Origin: Chitinophaga ginsengisoli
Lineage (GTDB): Bacteria; Bacteroidota; Bacteroidia; Chitinophagales; Chitinophagaceae
NCBI RefSeq assembly: GCF_003014595.1
Contig: NZ_PYGK01000021.1
Location: 62,001 to 126,000, forward strand
Length of the DNA stretch: 64,000 bases
Direction of reading: 5' to 3'
Positions 61,548-64,000 of this stretch are shown piece by piece. Under the pieces are notes generated by a model. The model was given only the letters and a program-made list of their open reading frames with translations. It was not told the origin of the DNA and made no database searches. Every line of letters begins with the position of its first letter. The stretch's first letter is position 1. A program made the position numbers and the translations under genes.

Positions 61548-64000
61548 ATGAAAAAAAGATTACGAATCCGTGATTTAATCTTTCACGTTACGCGTACATG
61601 TGCCTCTCAACTGCTGGTTGCAGTGCTGTTTACAACCCTCACCTTTGCCGGCAGTGGCAAAGCCCAGGAAGTACTACAGGAGAAAATTACCCTGGAAATA
61701 AAACAACAGCCTGTCGGCAAAGTCCTGAGCCAGATAGAAAAGCTGGTCGACGTTAAATTCCTTTACAGCTCTTCACTCATCCAGTCAGACCGCAAAGTGG
61801 ATGTAGTGGCCGAAAATGAAGCATTAGGCAATATCCTGAACAGCCTACTCTCCCCGCTGCAACTGCAGTATCATGTGTCTGGCCGTCAGATTGTGCTTAA
61901 TCGATTACGGACACCTGCAACAGATCCTGGTATGCAGATGCAACCGGTAAGGATCAGCGGTAAAGTGACTGACGATAAAGGTCAGCCCCTGCCAGGTGTA
62001 AGCGTAAAACTAAAAGGCACGTCTACCGGCGCCACGACAGATGCTACAGGTACCTATGCCTTCAATGTGCCTGCCTTGAGTGGGATCCTGCTGTTTACCT
62101 ATGTAGGTTTTGCCAGCAAAGAGATCGAGATCAATGGTAAGGATAACGTGAATGCCATACTGGAAGCATCTTCCACATCGCTCAGTGATGTGGTGATCGT
62201 TGGTTACGGCGCACAGAAAAAAGAGTCCCTGACAGGCGCGGTCGCTTCTATAACAAGTAAAGACTTAAATGGCATACATGCCGGATCTACTGTCAGTGCA
62301 GGATTGGCCGGTAAAATAGCCGGTGTGTCCTTCCGCTTTTCTGATGGCCGTCCCGGTGCCAGCGCTTCCATACAGATCAGGAACATGGGGAACCCACTGT
62401 ATGTAATAGATGGTATTCAGCAGGATGAAGGCCAGTTCAATAACATTGCACCTAATGATATTGAAAGCATTACTGTATTGAAAGATGCTTCTGCCGCTAT
62501 CTATGGTTTGCGCGCTGCAAATGGGGTAGTCGTAGTAACTACGAAACGCGGTAAACTGGGCAGTCGTAATACCATCAACGTAAACGTTTACAGGGGATGG
62601 CAGAACTGGACACGCTTCCCTAAAACAACCAATGCCTATGAGTGGATGGTGGGCAAAGCGGATGCTGACATGAACCAGTATGGTAAGACCGCCATCACAC
62701 AGGCAGAGCTGGATAAATGGAAACAGGGTACAGAAACAGGCTATAAGAACTTTGACTGGTATAAGTTCATTGTAAAAGGCAACGCTCCGCTTACACAGAT
62801 GAACCTCAACTTTACGGGTGGTTCTGATAGGATCAACTACTATGTATCTGCTACTCACCTGAAACAATATTCTGTACTGGGAAGAGAATTCACCTTCGAG
62901 CGTACCAACGTACAAAGCAATATAGAAGCCCGTGTATCCGATCGTTTTAAGATCGGAGCACAGATCAATGGACGTGTGGAAACCCGTGACCAGCCAGGCG
63001 TTCCCGGTGGTGACGACTATTGGGCTGCACGTTTTGCGATACTCCGTAACAGGCCTACCGAACGTGCCTACGCCAACGACAATCCGGACTATCCCAACGA
63101 TATTGGCCACAACACAGAGAACTGGGCAGTGCAGAATAAAAAGCTGTCCGGTTACTGGCGCAGCGACTGGCGTGTATTACAATCCAACCTGACAGCCGAA
63201 TACCAGTTCCCACTGGAAGGCCTGACAGCAAAGGGGCTGTTCTCTTACTACTATGCCAATGAAATTATGAACGGACATGAGTATACCTATAAAGTATATA
63301 CGTACAATCCGGCTGATAGCTCCTATAACGTAACAGGCGGTAGCTCTAACCCTTACAGGGAAAGACGTAACAGGACTATCCTCACTCCTAACATCCAGGT
63401 GCAGCTCAACTATAATAAAGTATTCGGGCAACATACTGTTGGTGCTACATTGGTCGCAGAGCGTATTAAAAGAAGAGACCTGAGCAGCTATGTACACTCG
63501 GTGCCTACTACCAATCAGCTGCCATTGATCTATTTCTCCACGATGGATACTTATAATGATGCCGATGGTACAGAAGCACGTCTGGGATATATTGGCCGCG
63601 TGAACTACAACTACGCCGGCAAATATTACCTGGAAGTGTCAGCACGTAGAGATGCTTCCTGGAAGTTTTCACCTGATAAAAGATGGGGTACTTTCCCGGC
63701 TATATCCGGTGGATGGCGCCTGAGCGAAGAGCAGTTCTTTAGTACCGTGAGTAAGAAAGTGGTGAGTGAATTGAAATTGCGTGCTTCCTATGGTAAACTG
63801 GGAGATGACGATGTAGGTATCGGCCCGTACGACTATCTGGCTGGTTATAATTATAACGCCTCTACTGTTATACTGGATGGAAATGCCGTAATCGGTTCCA
63901 GCAATAAAGGCGTGCCTGTTAAAAACATCTCATGGTTTGTGAGCAGAACGCTGGACATTGGTCTTGACTACGGATTCCTCGACAGCAAGATCACCGGTGC
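61548..64000 (+). CDS. SusC/RagA-type TonB-dependent receptor with STN signalling domain, C-terminus off the right edge
   Basis: Reads from ATG 61548 to the window end (about 817 residues, no stop). Signal peptide, then an STN domain (about 46-117: KITLEIKQQPVGKVLSQIEK, VDVVAENEALGNILNSLLSPLQLQYHV), CarboxypepD_reg-like domain (about 134-210: ISGKVTDDKGQPLPGVSVKLKGTSTGATTDATG), plug (VVIVGYGAQKKESLTGAV, LAGKIAGVSF, YVIDGIQQD, VLKDASAAIYGLRAANGV) and barrel. The STN domain contacts FecR across the periplasm, so this receptor is the sensor of the ECF/FecR pair directly upstream. A SusD gene should follow outside the window. Confidence 0.94.
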   Translation, partial: MKKRLRIRDLIFHVTRTCASQLLVAVLFTTLTFAGSGKAQEVLQEKITLEIKQQPVGKVLSQIEKLVDVKFLYSSSLIQSDRKVDVVAENEALGNILNSLLSPLQLQYHVSGRQIVLNRLRTPATDPGMQMQPVRISGKVTDDKGQPLPGVSVKLKGTSTGATTDATGTYAFNVPALSGILLFTYVGFASKEIEINGKDNVNAILEASSTSLSDVVIVGYGAQKKESLTGAVASITSKDLNGIHAGSTVSAGLAGKIAGVSFRFSDGRPGASASIQIRNMGNPLYVIDGIQQDEGQFNNIAPNDIESITVLKDASAAIYGLRAANGVVVVTTKRGKLGSRNTINVNVYRGWQNWTRFPKTTNAYEWMVGKADADMNQYGKTAITQAELDKWKQGTETGYKNFDWYKFIVKGNAPLTQMNLNFTGGSDRINYYVSATHLKQYSVLGREFTFERTNVQSNIEARVSDRFKIGAQINGRVETRDQPGVPGGDDYWAARFAILRNRPTERAYANDNPDYPNDIGHNTENWAVQNKKLSGYWRSDWRVLQSNLTAEYQFPLEGLTAKGLFSYYYANEIMNGHEYTYKVYTYNPADSSYNVTGGSSNPYRERRNRTILTPNIQVQLNYNKVFGQHTVGATLVAERIKRRDLSSYVHSVPTTNQLPLIYFSTMDTYNDADGTEARLGYIGRVNYNYAGKYYLEVSARRDASWKFSPDKRWGTFPAISGGWRLSEEQFFSTVSKKVVSELKLRASYGKLGDDDVGIGPYDYLAGYNYNASTVILDGNAVIGSSNKGVPVKNISWFVSRTLDIGLDYGFLDSKITG

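Noticed and set aside
62265..63110. 281-codon open frame on the minus strand
   Set aside because: Opposite the STN-type SusC gene, which is continuous and well matched; no domain is seen in the antisense protein.

Overview
The window looks like chromosomal DNA of a Bacteroidota bacterium, most likely of the Chitinophaga/Chitinophagaceae type. The evidence is three SusC-type TonB-dependent receptors (two of them cut by the window edges), one SusD partner, an ECF sigma/FecR pair, Bacteroidota -7 promoter elements (TAnnTTTG) before many genes, LytS/LytTR signalling, split transketolase, and a bacterial GGGP-synthase-family enzyme. No transposase, integrase, prophage, CRISPR array, rRNA or tRNA was recognised. 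Identifications rest on reading the sequence and on recall of protein families; no database search was run.

Layout. 1-7.3 kb (minus): a partial SusC, a small lipoprotein, gyrB and a large membrane-anchored AsmA-like protein. 7.5-8.5 kb: an AraC-type regulator with a cysteine cluster. 8.5-9.9 kb: a 1.4 kb gene-free stretch rich in REP-like repeats, a long palindrome and 11-bp tandem repeats. 9.9-23.8 kb: a PepSY-like secreted protein, ileS, a DksA-like protein with a histone-like tail, a glycosyltransferase-HAD fusion, an MsbA-like ABC exporter, rbfA, a LolC/E-like permease, a transketolase N-subunit, a WecA/TagO-like transferase and frr. 23.8-33.5 kb: a DMT transporter, ppk2, mscL, a DUF3078 protein, scpA overlapping an AraC regulator, then a run of stress genes (YceI, OsmC, pirin, Dps), a small coiled-coil protein and a 2Fe-2S flavoreductase. 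33.5-38.4 kb: dxs, a LytS/LytTR two-component pair and the GGGP synthase homologue. 38.4-48 kb: a 1.1 kb gap with candidate mini-transcripts, two small envelope proteins, a SusC/SusD operon, a class II-like PRPP synthetase and a CarboxypepD_reg-like protein. 48-54 kb: a complete RND efflux operon (adaptor, pump, TolC). 54-56.3 kb: acpP-fabF-rnc. 56.3-59 kb: a GyrI-like protein, a WYL-domain regulator and a TMEM175 channel. 59.4-64 kb: an ECF sigma factor, FecR and an STN-containing SusC, i.e. a cell-surface signalling module.

Most genes are housekeeping or envelope functions. The most interesting points are: an IleRS of the eukaryote-like class whose HIGH motif reads GIHH, the altered GxHH form linked to mupirocin hyper-resistance; a glucosyl-3-phosphoglycerate-synthase-like domain fused to a HAD domain whose nucleophilic Asp is Asn; a DksA-like protein without its zinc cysteines behind a ~210-residue basic tail; a class II-like PRPP synthetase; and two very short units (promoter, 11-15 codon ORF, rho-independent terminator) at 39254-39386 and 59463-59543 that may be peptide-encoding leader RNAs or small RNAs.
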